A stretch of DNA of 64,000 nt from a bacterium HR11 (GTDB taxonomy: Bacteria; Acidobacteriota; HRBIN11). The position numbers and the translations under genes were made by a program. The stretch lies in assembly GCA_002898535.1 (NCBI GenBank), contig BEHN01000001.1, positions 325,564 through 389,563 of the forward strand, in the 5' to 3' direction. Of the stretch, positions 1 to 8,570 are shown piece after piece. The notes beneath the pieces were generated by a model. The model was not told the DNA's origin, did no database searches, and was given only the letters and a program-made list of their open reading frames with translations. Position 1 is the stretch's first letter; every line of letters begins with the position of its first letter.

Positions 1-57
1 TGGTCTGTGGTCTATGGTCCGTAGTCTTCTTTGGACCTAACACCGAATACCGAAGAC
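1..57. repeat. heptamer-type intergenic repeat (TCTATGG family)
   Basis: The first 25 bases repeat variants of a 7-base unit (TCTGTGG, TCTATGG, TCCGTAG). The same family returns near 13257-13292, 26085-26190, 50250-50280, 62155-62180 and 62258-62275. It lies just past the 3' end of the 27-haem cytochrome gene. No gene is seen here. Confidence 0.6.
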
Positions 58-2910
58 CTATTCATGGCACTCTTGACAGACTTTAGGGTCGGGGCGGAGG
101 CGGCCGGCCGCGTGACAGGTCCCGCAGGCCAGGCCTAAGTCCTCGGGACTGGCATGGAGGCGATGCGGGAACATGCGTCCGTCGGCCCGCCGGGTGACCT
201 CCGGCGGGCCGAGGCCGTGACAGTCCTGACAGGCCCGGCGGACTTCCGGGGCGTGGTGGCAAGGGCCGCAGGCCAGGCCCGGTCGCAGGACCTCGGCGGG
301 TTCCCGGACCTCGTGGGGCCGATGGCACGTCTCGCACGTCAGGGCCTGGACAGTGATGTGCTTCGCATGGGAAAAGGTATAGTCCCGATAGGGGGCTGTC
401 TGAAGTTCGATCCCCTGATGACAGTTCATGCAGGAAGACGTATAGGGGACCTGCACCCAGGGTGGGAGACGGACCGGCCGACCTTGGACGGCCTCTTGGA
501 CCTGCCGGTAACTCCAGGCCAACAGGGCCAAGGCATAGTCGGGATTGTGAATCCCGTTGGCCTGGCGGACGAGTTCAAGGTTCGCCTTTACGTCTTGCAA
601 GACCGGGGCGGCGGGTGCCCAGCGGACGGCCGATGCATAGGCCGTCTCGACGTCCCGCAGGGCCCGTTCGAGGACGGTCTTCCACTGGAGATAAATCTTC
701 CGGTACCGGGTCCCGTGGCAGGCCATACAACTGACCTCGTTGGCCCGCCGGAGGCCGCCCCGGGCCGCGTGTTCGAGGAAGTGACATCCCTCGCAGTCGA
801 CGCCCGTCAGGAACATCTTGCTGGGTCGGGGCGGGACGCCCTTCCCGCCGAGGCCGGCGTACAGGTCCCGGGTGGCGGTATGGCCGCTCAAATGGCATCG
901 TTCGCAGGCCGTGGCGGCCGGCGTCAGGGGGAGACGACCGTGCTGAATTTCCTGATGACAGTCGGTGCACTCGACTTTATGTTCCGTCACGTGCTGATGG
1001 TGGAGGTAGGCTTCGTCCCCGAACCGGGCCAGTCGTTGCGGCTCGTTGTGACAGGTCAGACAGCGCTCCCGGGGAACGGCCCCCTCGCCCCGGATACTCC
1101 TCTGATGGCACCACACGCAGTCCATCCCGAAACGCCGGACGTCGCCGTGGTCGAAGCGGACGCCTTGGGCCTCGACGGGTCCGGCGGGCGGAATGTGGCA
1201 GAGCTCGCATCGGGCCGGTCCGACGCCCAAGCGTTGGTTCTTGAAGTGGCACAGGAAGCACGTCGATTCGGTGACCGTGATGTGAAGGCCCTGGACGATC
1301 TGGGAATGGCAGGACGTACAGCGGAGGCGCATCCCCCGCCGGAGCTCCAGAAGGTGGGGCGCATGGTCGAAGACGATGCCATGGAAGACTTCCTTGCCTT
1401 GAAGCAAACGCCGTTCGTGACACCGCAGGCAACTGGCGTCCTCGACCTCGGCCCAGGGGTTCGGCCCGTAAGTGTGGGTGATGTACTGGACGGCCATCGA
1501 GAGGGCCTCATACTTCTTCCGGAATTCGGACGTGATGCCCGGCGGGATATGGCAATCCACGCAGGGGACGTTCCGATGCGTCGACGCCTTCCAGGACTGA
1601 TAGTAGGGTTGCATGACGTGGCAAGAGCCGCAGAAGGCCGGCGTCGAGGTCACCTGCATTAACAAGAAGACGGTTAACAGGAGGCCGCCCAGGCCGACCA
1701 TCAACCAGAGGGCGCCCCATCGGACGCTCCCCCGCTCGTCGGGGGGGCCCTCCGGCGGCTTCTCGCCAGAAAGGCCGGCCCGTCGGATCTCCAAGAGGGC
1801 AACCGTCAGGAGGAGGTAAAACCAAAAAGCGATGAGGAGAAACCGTTGGGCCGTCCGATGACCCCGCCAACGCTGGACCTCGCTCCGGATCTCACCGGCG
1901 ATGGAACGGACCTTTCGGGTCTCGGCCTCGATATCCCCGACCCGCAGGCTGTGAACGACCGGCTGGATGCCGCTCAGGAAGGTCCGCGCCTCTTCCAGCC
2001 GCTCCGCCATCGCCCGGGTCGGGACGCCGACGGCCCGGGCCGCCTCGAGGGCTGTCTGGGCTTCCTGAAGGTCGGCGGTGGCGGTCCTCAGGAGGGTCTG
2101 AATCTCGGCGGCGACCTTCATGGGTCGTTGGCCGGTCTCATGGCACTTTCCGCAGACCTCCACGAGCCGTTCGGGGTCGACCCGGGCCGTCGCATGGTTG
2201 TCGTGACAGGCCACGCAGGCCGGTAGACCCCGGCTCAGAAAGGCCCGGGCGTGGGGGCTCTGGAGGAACATTTCCATGGACCGGGTATGGCACAACCCGC
2301 AGACTTCCGAGACTTCCCGAACGCTGGGCGGGGCGGCCCCGTGCTTGCCATGGCAAGTCGCACAGTGAGGCGCCCGGGGATGGCCCGAGGCCAACGCCTG
2401 GAAGTGAACGCTGGCGCGGTACCGATCCACGACATCGGCCGACAGGCCGTACCGTTCCATGAGCTCCTTCTGAGCGTGACACCGACCGCAGGTCTCGGCG
2501 ACATTCTCTCGATAGACCCGGCTTCGGGGGTCTTGGGCCGGCCGGATGTCGTGGGTCCCGTGGCAGTCCGTACAGACGGCGACCCGGGTATCGCCCCGGG
2601 CCAAGGCCCGCCCGTGATACGAACTCTGATAATACAGGTACTGGTCGATGGGGATGTTAAAAGGCCGCATCCGCTCCGGGTCGCTGTGGCAGTCGGCGCA
2701 GAGCCGGGGGATTTGAGACCGCTGGGGCACGCCCCGGAAGTCCTTGCCGTGGGCGGCCTCCATCTCGAGCGGGCCCTCGACGCCGCCGTGGCAGGCCGTA
2801 CAGGCCACGCCCTTACGGCTATGGACGTCCTCCGTAAAGCGGGCCTTCAGCTCGCTGTGGCACGTCAGACATGTGGACGCCAGGACGAAGATGAAGACGG
2901 CCGCATTCAA
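58..2910 (-). CDS. 27-haem cytochrome c with internal NapC/NirT domain
   Basis: A 950-residue multihaem cytochrome, probably anchored in the inner membrane facing the periplasm. I count 27 CxxCH motifs: nine between residue 14 and about 260, then a coiled stretch, two hydrophobic segments at about 355-375 and 398-418, then a NapC/NirT/NrfH-like start (FCGSCH followed by CVDCHIPPG), with haems continuing to the last residues (CQECHE). The first part resembles the neighbouring 11-haem protein including its membrane helix, so this looks like a fusion of that type to a NapC-type quinol dehydrogenase and a further haem string. The start is TTG with a GAGG ribosome site seven bases upstream. It begins 12 bases after the short cytochrome b gene, so it should accept electrons from that complex or from quinol directly. 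Haem count is read directly; function is inferred. Confidence 0.88.
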   Translation of the reverse strand: MNAAVFIFVLASTCLTCHSELKARFTEDVHSRKGVACTACHGGVEGPLEMEAAHGKDFRGVPQRSQIPRLCADCHSDPERMRPFNIPIDQYLYYQSSYHGRALARGDTRVAVCTDCHGTHDIRPAQDPRSRVYRENVAETCGRCHAQKELMERYGLSADVVDRYRASVHFQALASGHPRAPHCATCHGKHGAAPPSVREVSEVCGLCHTRSMEMFLQSPHARAFLSRGLPACVACHDNHATARVDPERLVEVCGKCHETGQRPMKVAAEIQTLLRTATADLQEAQTALEAARAVGVPTRAMAERLEEARTFLSGIQPVVHSLRVGDIEAETRKVRSIAGEIRSEVQRWRGHRTAQRFLLIAFWFYLLLTVALLEIRRAGLSGEKPPEGPPDERGSVRWGALWLMVGLGGLLLTVFLLMQVTSTPAFCGSCHVMQPYYQSWKASTHRNVPCVDCHIPPGITSEFRKKYEALSMAVQYITHTYGPNPWAEVEDASCLRCHERRLLQGKEVFHGIVFDHAPHLLELRRGMRLRCTSCHSQIVQGLHITVTESTCFLCHFKNQRLGVGPARCELCHIPPAGPVEAQGVRFDHGDVRRFGMDCVWCHQRSIRGEGAVPRERCLTCHNEPQRLARFGDEAYLHHQHVTEHKVECTDCHQEIQHGRLPLTPAATACERCHLSGHTATRDLYAGLGGKGVPPRPSKMFLTGVDCEGCHFLEHAARGGLRRANEVSCMACHGTRYRKIYLQWKTVLERALRDVETAYASAVRWAPAAPVLQDVKANLELVRQANGIHNPDYALALLAWSYRQVQEAVQGRPVRLPPWVQVPYTSSCMNCHQGIELQTAPYRDYTFSHAKHITVQALTCETCHRPHEVREPAEVLRPGLACGPCHHAPEVRRACQDCHGLGPPEVTRRADGRMFPHRLHASPEDLGLACGTCHAAGRLRPDPKVCQECHE

Positions 2911-2922
2911 TGCCAGCCTCGT

Positions 2923-3888
2923 TCAACGATAGCTTCCGACCCACGCCAGGGCGATATAGCCCAGCGCCGTCCCCAGGGCCCACCAGCGGAGGGTCCCCCG
3001 CCGCCGGTCGTCCAGCCAGGGCAAAAGGGTCCAGAAGGCCAGCAACGCCAGGAAGCCCCATCCCAGGGCCCATCCCGGCGCTCGGGGTTCCAGCCACTGA
3101 AGGGGTCGAAAATACCAGGGGGCGCGTGTCACGGTCGGGGGATGCAAGACATCGGCGACCTCGGGATGGAGAGGCGGAGCCAAGACGGCCAGGGTCGTCA
3201 GGCCGCCGACCCACAGCAGAAGGGCGCTTAGACCCCAGTGGACCCAATCCGGATAGACCGGCCGACCCAGACTGGGCCGCCGGAGTCCAGACCGAAAAGA
3301 GGCATGTACGTGCGTAAAGGCCAGGAGGACAAAAAGTCCCGGCAGAGCCGAAACGTGCAGAAAATAAAAGCGCGTCAGGGTATCCTGCGTGACGTCGATC
3401 CCCCCGACGAGGAAGGAAAATAAGGCCCCGAGGCCGGGAAGTCGGCGGATTTCTTCCAGGGCCCGCACGGTCGTCCAGAGGCCCGTCTGACTCCAGGGCA
3501 GGAGGTGACCGGTCACGTCCGAGAGGACCAGCAAGGCCAGGAGGCCCGTCCCGACGAGCCACTGACCCCGAAGGCGCAGGTAGTCCCGCTGGATGAGGAT
3601 CCCCAGGCCGTGGAGGACGGCCAGCCCGGTCAGGACGTAGGCCCCCCAGTGATGGACCGAGTGGATGACCTCCCCCAGGAAGACTCGATAGCGGATCAGG
3701 TTCACGCTTTCGAAGGCCCGTTCGACCGTCGGCCGGTAGTAAAAGGCCAGCAAAGCCCCCGTGAAGGCCTGAATGCCGAAGCCCAGCAAGAGGAGAAGAC
3801 CCGGGAGGTGATGCCATCCGAAGGCCCACCGGGTCGTCCGCCACGACCGCAGTATCCAGCTCCGGGAATCACCGCTTTCCCGCTGCAT
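2923..3888 (-). CDS. cytochrome b-like subunit, second bc-type set
   Basis: A 321-residue membrane protein of the cytochrome b/b6 family. Two His pairs for the two b haems are visible: HSVHHWG with HGLG about 14 residues later, and FLHVS with HVHAS. About eight hydrophobic helices follow the pattern of the longer cytochrome b at 6217-7284. The quinol-site PEWY motif is replaced by APWY and the C-terminal part is shortened. I chose the ATG at 3888 (MQRES) because upstream in-frame codons run through the intergenic octamer repeat. It follows a Rieske gene and precedes the 27-haem cytochrome gene. Whether it still has a competent Qo site is uncertain. Confidence 0.85.
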   Translation of the reverse strand: MQRESGDSRSWILRSWRTTRWAFGWHHLPGLLLLLGFGIQAFTGALLAFYYRPTVERAFESVNLIRYRVFLGEVIHSVHHWGAYVLTGLAVLHGLGILIQRDYLRLRGQWLVGTGLLALLVLSDVTGHLLPWSQTGLWTTVRALEEIRRLPGLGALFSFLVGGIDVTQDTLTRFYFLHVSALPGLFVLLAFTHVHASFRSGLRRPSLGRPVYPDWVHWGLSALLLWVGGLTTLAVLAPPLHPEVADVLHPPTVTRAPWYFRPLQWLEPRAPGWALGWGFLALLAFWTLLPWLDDRRRGTLRWWALGTALGYIALAWVGSYR

Positions 3889-4269
3889 GGTAGATTCGGC
3901 AAGTCGGCAGATAGGCAGATGGGCAGTCGGCAGGTCGGGAGATGGGAGCGCAGGCGCCCGCCTGTGCAGTTTGTAGTAGCGCAATTCATTGCGCGTCTCA
4001 TGCGGCGATAAATCGCCGCACTACAACTACAAACGGTTTCATCCCAGCCCCATCCTCGGAACACCAGCAGTCATGCCGGTGTCCACCTTAGGAACCGGGA
4101 GTCATCCCGTATCTTCCCCCAGAGCCGGGAGTCACCCCACCACTCCCATCCTCGGAACGCCAGCAGTGATGCCGGCGTCCTCCTGTCCCGGCGCCGCCAG
4201 TCATGGCGGCGTCCACCCCAGCGTGCCGGTCCTCATCGCCCTATGCTCTATGCCCTTTGCCCCCTGCCC
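3889..4269. repeat. repeat-filled gap: octamers plus palindromic units
   Basis: No gene is seen in these 381 bases. Positions 3897-3950 are a degenerate octamer run (GGCAGATG/GGCAGTCG). Positions 4055-4240 hold about five palindromic units of the ACACC..GCCGGTGT type, for example 4061-4082 and the GCCGCCA-GTCA-TGGCGGC hairpin near 4190-4215. At 3970-4035 lies an imperfect inverted pair, GTAGTGC..CATTGCG / TCGCCGCACTAC. These could form hairpins between two genes of the same operon. Confidence 0.6.
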
Positions 4270-4692
4270 CTAAAACCGAATGTATACCTGCCCGTGGACG
4301 ACCTCGACCGCATATCGCGGGAGGGCGCTCGGCGGCGGACCCTGCAGGACGTTGCCGCTGAGGTCGAATACACCCCCATGACAGGGGCACAGGATGACGT
4401 CCCGCTGGGGCGCCCAGCTCACACCGCACCGCCGATGGGTGCACAGCGCCGAAAAGGCCAGCCACTGGTGTTCGTTCCGCCGGATCAGCAGGACGGGCCG
4501 GTCGGCGACGAAGACGACCCGACTACTGCCCGGGGCCAGCATGTCGGCGGACCCGACCCGATAGCCCGAGGTGCTCGACCCGACATTCTCCCGGGGCGGC
4601 CGCAAAAACCGCCACAGGGCGTAGAGTCCGGACCCCGCCCACAGCGTCCCCACCAGTCGGACCAGCCACTCCAGGAAGAGCCGCCGCCTCAT
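4270..4692 (-). CDS. Rieske iron-sulfur protein (second set)
   Basis: A 140-residue Rieske protein for a cytochrome bc-type complex. An Arg-rich start and one hydrophobic helix (residues about 8-27) anchor it; the [2Fe-2S] boxes are CTHRRC and CPCHGG, with the ligand Cys/His pairs intact. The ATG at 4692 overlaps the stop codon of the 11-haem cytochrome gene as ATGA, which fixes the start and implies translational coupling. The next gene downstream, across the repeat-filled gap, is the short cytochrome b. Confidence 0.9.
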   Translation of the reverse strand: MRRRLFLEWLVRLVGTLWAGSGLYALWRFLRPPRENVGSSTSGYRVGSADMLAPGSSRVVFVADRPVLLIRRNEHQWLAFSALCTHRRCGVSWAPQRDVILCPCHGGVFDLSGNVLQGPPPSALPRYAVEVVHGQVYIRF

Positions 4693-6191
4693 GGCTTCCG
4701 TTCCTCGTCCCGGGACCGGGCCTCGATTTGGCGGATCTTGAGATACAGGGCGACGACCAGGAGCGTGATCCAGAGCGTCGCGAAGGCGAGGCCCTTCCGA
4801 CGGAAATCGAATTCGGCCAGGGCCCGCTGGCCCGCGGCTTGAGCCTGTCGGGCGAGCTGGACGGCCGGCTCGACGACCTTCTCGACCTCGGCGGGGTCGG
4901 CCGTGTGGACGACCGTCCGGGCCTTCAGGTAGGCACCGTGCACGTCCCGAAGCTGGAACCAGGCGTCGGCCACGTCCATGCCCTTCTGTTCGGCGGCCGT
5001 CAAGACCCGTCGGGCTTCCTCTTCCAGGGTGACCAAACGGCGAATCGTTTCGTACATCCTGCGGGCCGTCTGCGTGCCTTTGTCGTCCATCGAGTGGCAC
5101 TTCCGGCACGTAAAGACGGGGGCCTCGGGCCGGAGCTGGTCCAGGGACGTCGTCGGGACCTGGTGATTGCCGTGGCAGGCCTCGCATTGTGGGAGGCCCT
5201 TCTTTTCGAAGGCGGCCGCGTGGGGGCTCTTGTTGAAGTACTCGGCGTTCAGGGCATGGCAGAGGCCGCACACGTGGGAGAGCGTCTGCACGCCGGGCGG
5301 CATGGCGCCGTGGTTGCCGTGACAATCATTGCAGGCCGGGGCGCCCGTGTCGTGCTTTTCCAGCAAGGCCCGCCCGTGGGCCGTCGAGGCATAGAGGTCA
5401 TATTGATTCGTCGGGATCCCGTAAGGCTTCATGGACTCGGGGTCGCTGTGGCACCGGGCGCACATGATGGGCACGTTGACGGCGTAAACGCTGGACCGGG
5501 GGTCCTTCGGGGGATAGACGGTATGGGCCGTGTGACAGTCCGAACAGGTGGCGACCCGGGTGTCGCCCTGCCGGAGTCGTTGGCCGTGCCGGCTCGTCCA
5601 GTACTTTTCCAGCTGGTCCGTCGGGAGGGCCGGGTTGAACTTCCGCATATAGGCAGGGTCGGCATGACATCGAGCGCACAAGAAGACCTCTTGGGTCGGG
5701 TACGTCGGCGACTGGGGGTCTCGGGCCGATCGAATTTCGTGGACGCCGTGACAGCCGACACAGGTCGCCACGTCGGCCTTCCCGTGCACGCTGGTCTCAA
5801 ACCGCTGGAACTGGACGGTGTCGATCGAGCTGGCCCACTGGGCCATCCGGGCTTCGTTCGCGTGGCAGGCGTTGCAGGTCTGCGTGACCTGAGCCCCCTT
5901 GGGAACGCCGATGTAACCCTTCTTGGGGTCCATCGCCGCGTCCATATCGGCCTGGGTCGGGTCACCGCCGTGACAGCCGGCACAGGTGATCCCCTTCTGG
6001 AAGTGAATGTCGTTGACGTACCTCTGGGAAGGGGCGTCCTCCAAGAGCTCCCGATGGCACGTCCGACACTGGTCTTGCGTCTGGGCCTGTCCGGTCCCCA
6101 GACCGCCACCGAGGCCGAACCCTACCAGGAGGCCGACGATGAGCCAGATCCTCCGACGACGGTCGCGCTTCAGTGTTCGTTCATGCCCCAT
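4689..6191 (-). CDS. 11-haem c-type cytochrome
   Basis: A 500-residue periplasmic cytochrome with a signal peptide (residues about 12-36, ending GQAQ), eleven CxxCH motifs between residues 42 and about 365, a helical region, and a C-terminal membrane helix (residues about 465-487). Spacing and motifs (CARCHADP, CNDCHGNHG, CEACHGNH) resemble the N-terminal third of the 27-haem protein at 58-2910, suggesting duplication. It lies between the first cytochrome b and the second Rieske gene and overlaps the latter by 4 bases. Likely role: electron carrier to or from the bc-type complexes. Partner and potential cannot be read from sequence. Confidence 0.9.
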   Translation of the reverse strand: MGHERTLKRDRRRRIWLIVGLLVGFGLGGGLGTGQAQTQDQCRTCHRELLEDAPSQRYVNDIHFQKGITCAGCHGGDPTQADMDAAMDPKKGYIGVPKGAQVTQTCNACHANEARMAQWASSIDTVQFQRFETSVHGKADVATCVGCHGVHEIRSARDPQSPTYPTQEVFLCARCHADPAYMRKFNPALPTDQLEKYWTSRHGQRLRQGDTRVATCSDCHTAHTVYPPKDPRSSVYAVNVPIMCARCHSDPESMKPYGIPTNQYDLYASTAHGRALLEKHDTGAPACNDCHGNHGAMPPGVQTLSHVCGLCHALNAEYFNKSPHAAAFEKKGLPQCEACHGNHQVPTTSLDQLRPEAPVFTCRKCHSMDDKGTQTARRMYETIRRLVTLEEEARRVLTAAEQKGMDVADAWFQLRDVHGAYLKARTVVHTADPAEVEKVVEPAVQLARQAQAAGQRALAEFDFRRKGLAFATLWITLLVVALYLKIRQIEARSRDEERKP

Positions 6192-6216
6192 AGCCTCGCA
6201 CCTGACACCGAGCTCC

Positions 6217-7284
6217 CTATGAACGGAACCCCCAGAGGGTCATCGTGATGATGTACACCAGGACGACCCACCCGATGAGGTGAGCGATTTCGTTCCGATA
6301 CTTGCCGACCTTGCCCTCCCAGAAGGGGACCGTCATCCACAGGAGGCCGCCGAGCGTGAAGAGCAAGAGGCCCACGAATTCCCCCTCCAGGAAGAGAATC
6401 TTCGCCGGTAGGACCTTCAGGGTCTGGTACATGAACAGGAAGTACCACTCGGGTTTGATCCCCGGCGGCGCCGGCGCAAAGGGGTCGGCCTTCGGGCCCA
6501 ACTCCCACGGATAAAAGACGGCCAGGAAGGCCAGGACATTCAGGACGATCAACCACAAGAGAAGGTCCCGGAGCAGGAAATTCGGGAAGAAGGGCATCCG
6601 CCGCTTTTCCGACTCGGGTCGCCCGGCCCAGGACTCGGGTTCGGCGATGCCCTGGCGCTGGATGAACAGCAGATGGAGGGCCAGCAGGACGGTGAAGATG
6701 CCCGGCAGGAGCGCCACGTGCAGGCCGAAAAAGCGGGCCAGGGTCGCCCCGCTGACCTCCTCGCCGCCTCGAAGGATCCGGACGAGCTCCCGACCGATGA
6801 CGGGGACCGAGCCGACGATTTCGGTCCCGACCCGCGTCGCAAAGAAGGCCAGCTGGTTCCAGGGCAGGAGATACCCTGTAAAGCCAAAGAACAGGGCCAG
6901 CGCCAGGAGGAGAAAGCCGCTGACCCACGTGAGCTCCCGGGGCTTTCGATAGGCTCGCGTGAAGTACACGCTGAACATGTGGATGAAGACCGTCAGGATC
7001 ATCAGGTTGGCGCCCCAGCTGTGAATCGACCGGATCAGCCATCCGAACCGGACCTGGGACATGATGAAACGCACACTCTCGTAAGAGGCGTCCTCGCCGA
7101 CCCGGTAGTACATCAGGAGGAGGATGCCCGTCGTCACCTGGACCAGGAACAGGAAAAGGCTGACGCCGCCGAAGTAGTACCAGATGGCGTGCCGGTGCAT
7201 GGGCACGTACTTGTGAGACATGAACTCGACGAGGGCCTGAAGCTGATACCGCTCGTCGAGCCACTCATAAATGCGCCGCCACAT
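6217..7284 (-). CDS. cytochrome b, full-length bc1/b6f-type subunit
   Basis: A 355-residue membrane subunit of a quinol:cytochrome c oxidoreductase. It has the paired haem-ligand His residues (SIHSWG..HMFSV and [13 protein letters not shown]), the Qo-site motif KPEWYFL near residue 275, and about eight transmembrane helices. The N-terminal four-helix and C-terminal three-helix parts are in one chain, as in bc1. It starts 38 bases after the first Rieske gene and is followed by the 11-haem cytochrome, which may replace cytochrome c1. No cytochrome c1 gene is present nearby. Confidence 0.92.
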   Translation of the reverse strand: MWRRIYEWLDERYQLQALVEFMSHKYVPMHRHAIWYYFGGVSLFLFLVQVTTGILLLMYYRVGEDASYESVRFIMSQVRFGWLIRSIHSWGANLMILTVFIHMFSVYFTRAYRKPRELTWVSGFLLLALALFFGFTGYLLPWNQLAFFATRVGTEIVGSVPVIGRELVRILRGGEEVSGATLARFFGLHVALLPGIFTVLLALHLLFIQRQGIAEPESWAGRPESEKRRMPFFPNFLLRDLLLWLIVLNVLAFLAVFYPWELGPKADPFAPAPPGIKPEWYFLFMYQTLKVLPAKILFLEGEFVGLLLFTLGGLLWMTVPFWEGKVGKYRNEIAHLIGWVVLVYIITMTLWGFRS

Positions 7285-7322
7285 AGCCGCTACCCGGGGT
7301 CCTCACGGGCTGAACGGTTACG

Positions 7323-7757
7323 TTAAGCCTCCCGCGTGACATACACGTCATCCCCCCGGAGGACGACCTTGAACGGCTCCAGGGGACGCGGCGGGGGACC
7401 GGCGATGTTGATGCCGTTGAGGTCGAAACGCCCGTTATGACAGGCGCACCAGATCAGCTTCCAGTCCGCCCGGTACTGCACGATACAAGCCAGATGCGTA
7501 CAGGTCGCCCCGAAGGCCTTGAAGTCCCCAAACTCTGTCCGAATGAGAAGCACGGGCTGATTGCCAAATCGGACGACCCGCCCCGAGTTGGGCTCGAAGT
7601 CGTCGACCTTGCCGACCTTGACGGCCGAAAGCCGCGCTTCCGGTACTCGGGGCGGGATGATGTACTGAATAACGGGATACAGCACAGAGGAGACCCACCC
7701 GACGATGCCCAGCCCGAGGAGCCAGTCGACAAAGCTCCGCCGTGTCACGCCTCTCAT
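7323..7757 (-). CDS. Rieske iron-sulfur protein (first set)
   Basis: A 144-residue Rieske subunit. It starts with a Tat-like RRSF motif and a single hydrophobic anchor (residues about 10-32); the [2Fe-2S] ligand boxes are CTHLAC and CACHNG. A GGGAGG ribosome site precedes the ATG at 7757. It pairs with the full-length cytochrome b directly downstream. The second Rieske at 4270-4692 has the same layout but a different linker, consistent with an old duplication of the bc module. Confidence 0.92.
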   Translation of the reverse strand: MRGVTRRSFVDWLLGLGIVGWVSSVLYPVIQYIIPPRVPEARLSAVKVGKVDDFEPNSGRVVRFGNQPVLLIRTEFGDFKAFGATCTHLACIVQYRADWKLIWCACHNGRFDLNGINIAGPPPRPLEPFKVVLRGDDVYVTREA

Positions 7758-7824
7758 CCGCCACCCTCCCGAACCGAAGTCCCAGATGCCGGAGGTTAGG
7801 TCCTACTTAATGTCGGTCATCGGC

Positions 7825-7869
7825 GCTGGGTGTTCGGCGTCGGAGGACGCGCAAGACCGAACACCCAGC
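7825..7869. repeat. 13-bp perfect inverted repeat
   Basis: GCTGGGTGTTCGG at 7825-7837 is the exact reverse complement of 7857-7869, with a 19-base loop. It lies between the small cytochrome c and the Rieske gene. Similar CCGAACACC/GGTGTTCGG arms occur at 19487-19555 and fragments at 22520-22550 and 28700-28800, so this is one member of a repeat family. It is not followed by a T tract on either strand. Confidence 0.75.
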
Positions 7870-7943
7870 ACCCCAAACATGTACTTCATGCCCCCGCAGG
7901 TCTGGGCCCTGGAGCCGGAGCCCGGACCCCGGCACCCGAGACA

Positions 7944-8315
7944 TCACTTCTTGCCCTTTAGGGAGAACAGCCATTCGGCCAGCGTCTTGAGCTCCGCCTC
8001 CGTCCCCTTGAAGAGGACCTTGTGCTTCTTGCCGTCCTTTTCGACCTTTTTGAGAAGCCAGTCCTGAATCCACTGGGCGCTCTCGACCTTCGAGCCGACG
8101 TCCGAGAGGTCCGTCACCTTCGCTTCCGCTTCTCCCCCTTCCGCGGCTCGCTTGGCCTCGATGCCCTCGGCCTTGATGCTGTGGCACATCGTGCACTTGT
8201 ACTTGGTGAACAGCTCCTTGCCCGAAGCGGCCTTCTCCTGGGCCGTCGCCACCCCGACCAGGCCGACGACCAGGAGGGCCGCCCATAACATCCATAACCA
8301 TGATGACATTCGCAT
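7944..8315 (-). CDS. small periplasmic cytochrome c
   Basis: A 123-residue monohaem cytochrome c. A signal peptide ends at about residue 26 (VATAQ), followed by one CTMCH haem site near residue 40 and a Lys-rich C-terminus. I take the ATG at 8315 because an AGGAGG ribosome site lies five bases upstream; an in-frame ATG at 8309 is the alternative. A longer reading frame upstream runs through repeat DNA and is not used. It is the first gene after the terminator at 8470-8517, so it probably heads the transcript with the Rieske/cytochrome b genes. Likely soluble electron shuttle. Confidence 0.88.
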   Translation of the reverse strand: MRMSSWLWMLWAALLVVGLVGVATAQEKAASGKELFTKYKCTMCHSIKAEGIEAKRAAEGGEAEAKVTDLSDVGSKVESAQWIQDWLLKKVEKDGKKHKVLFKGTEAELKTLAEWLFSLKGKK

Positions 8316-8329
8316 GGTGGACCTCCTTC

Positions 8330-8470
8330 TTCCAGGATGCAGGATGCAGGATAGGAGGGAATTGAAGGCCGGCTTCGACGGCAAGTACCCGGATGTCGGG
8401 TGTCAGGCTCGGGATTTACCCATATCCAGAGTCCCTATCCTGCATCCTGCATCTCGCATCGTGCATTCCA
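8330..8470. repeat. CTGCATC-family short repeats
   Basis: Variants of TGCATCC/AGGATGC recur at 8334-8354 and 8446-8468. The same family appears at 26200-26230, 31540-31560 and 52828-52862. The repeat sits in the leader of the small cytochrome c gene. No coding signal is seen. Confidence 0.55.
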
Positions 8471-8517
8471 AAATAAAAGGGCGGCCCCCTCCCCGCACCT
8501 CCGTGCAGAGAGGGGGC
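8470..8517 (-). terminator. Rho-independent terminator after the mtrB-like gene
   Basis: On the minus strand an 8-bp perfect stem (8510-8517 with 8484-8491) encloses a second small stem (GCAC/GTGC) and is followed by a T-rich run (CCTTTTATTTT, about 8470-8480). It lies 54 bases past the stop of the outer-membrane barrel gene and separates it from the downstream cytochrome c/Rieske/cytochrome b transcript. Confidence 0.75.
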
Positions 8518-8570
8518 GGGTAGTGGGGGGTGCTGGATTCCTTGCCTTCCTGACGACTCCGGCGTCTGCC

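Noticed and set aside
154-1662. 502-codon frame on the plus strand opposite the 27-haem gene
   Set aside because: Antisense shadow of a gene with 27 regular haem motifs; the translation has no domain.
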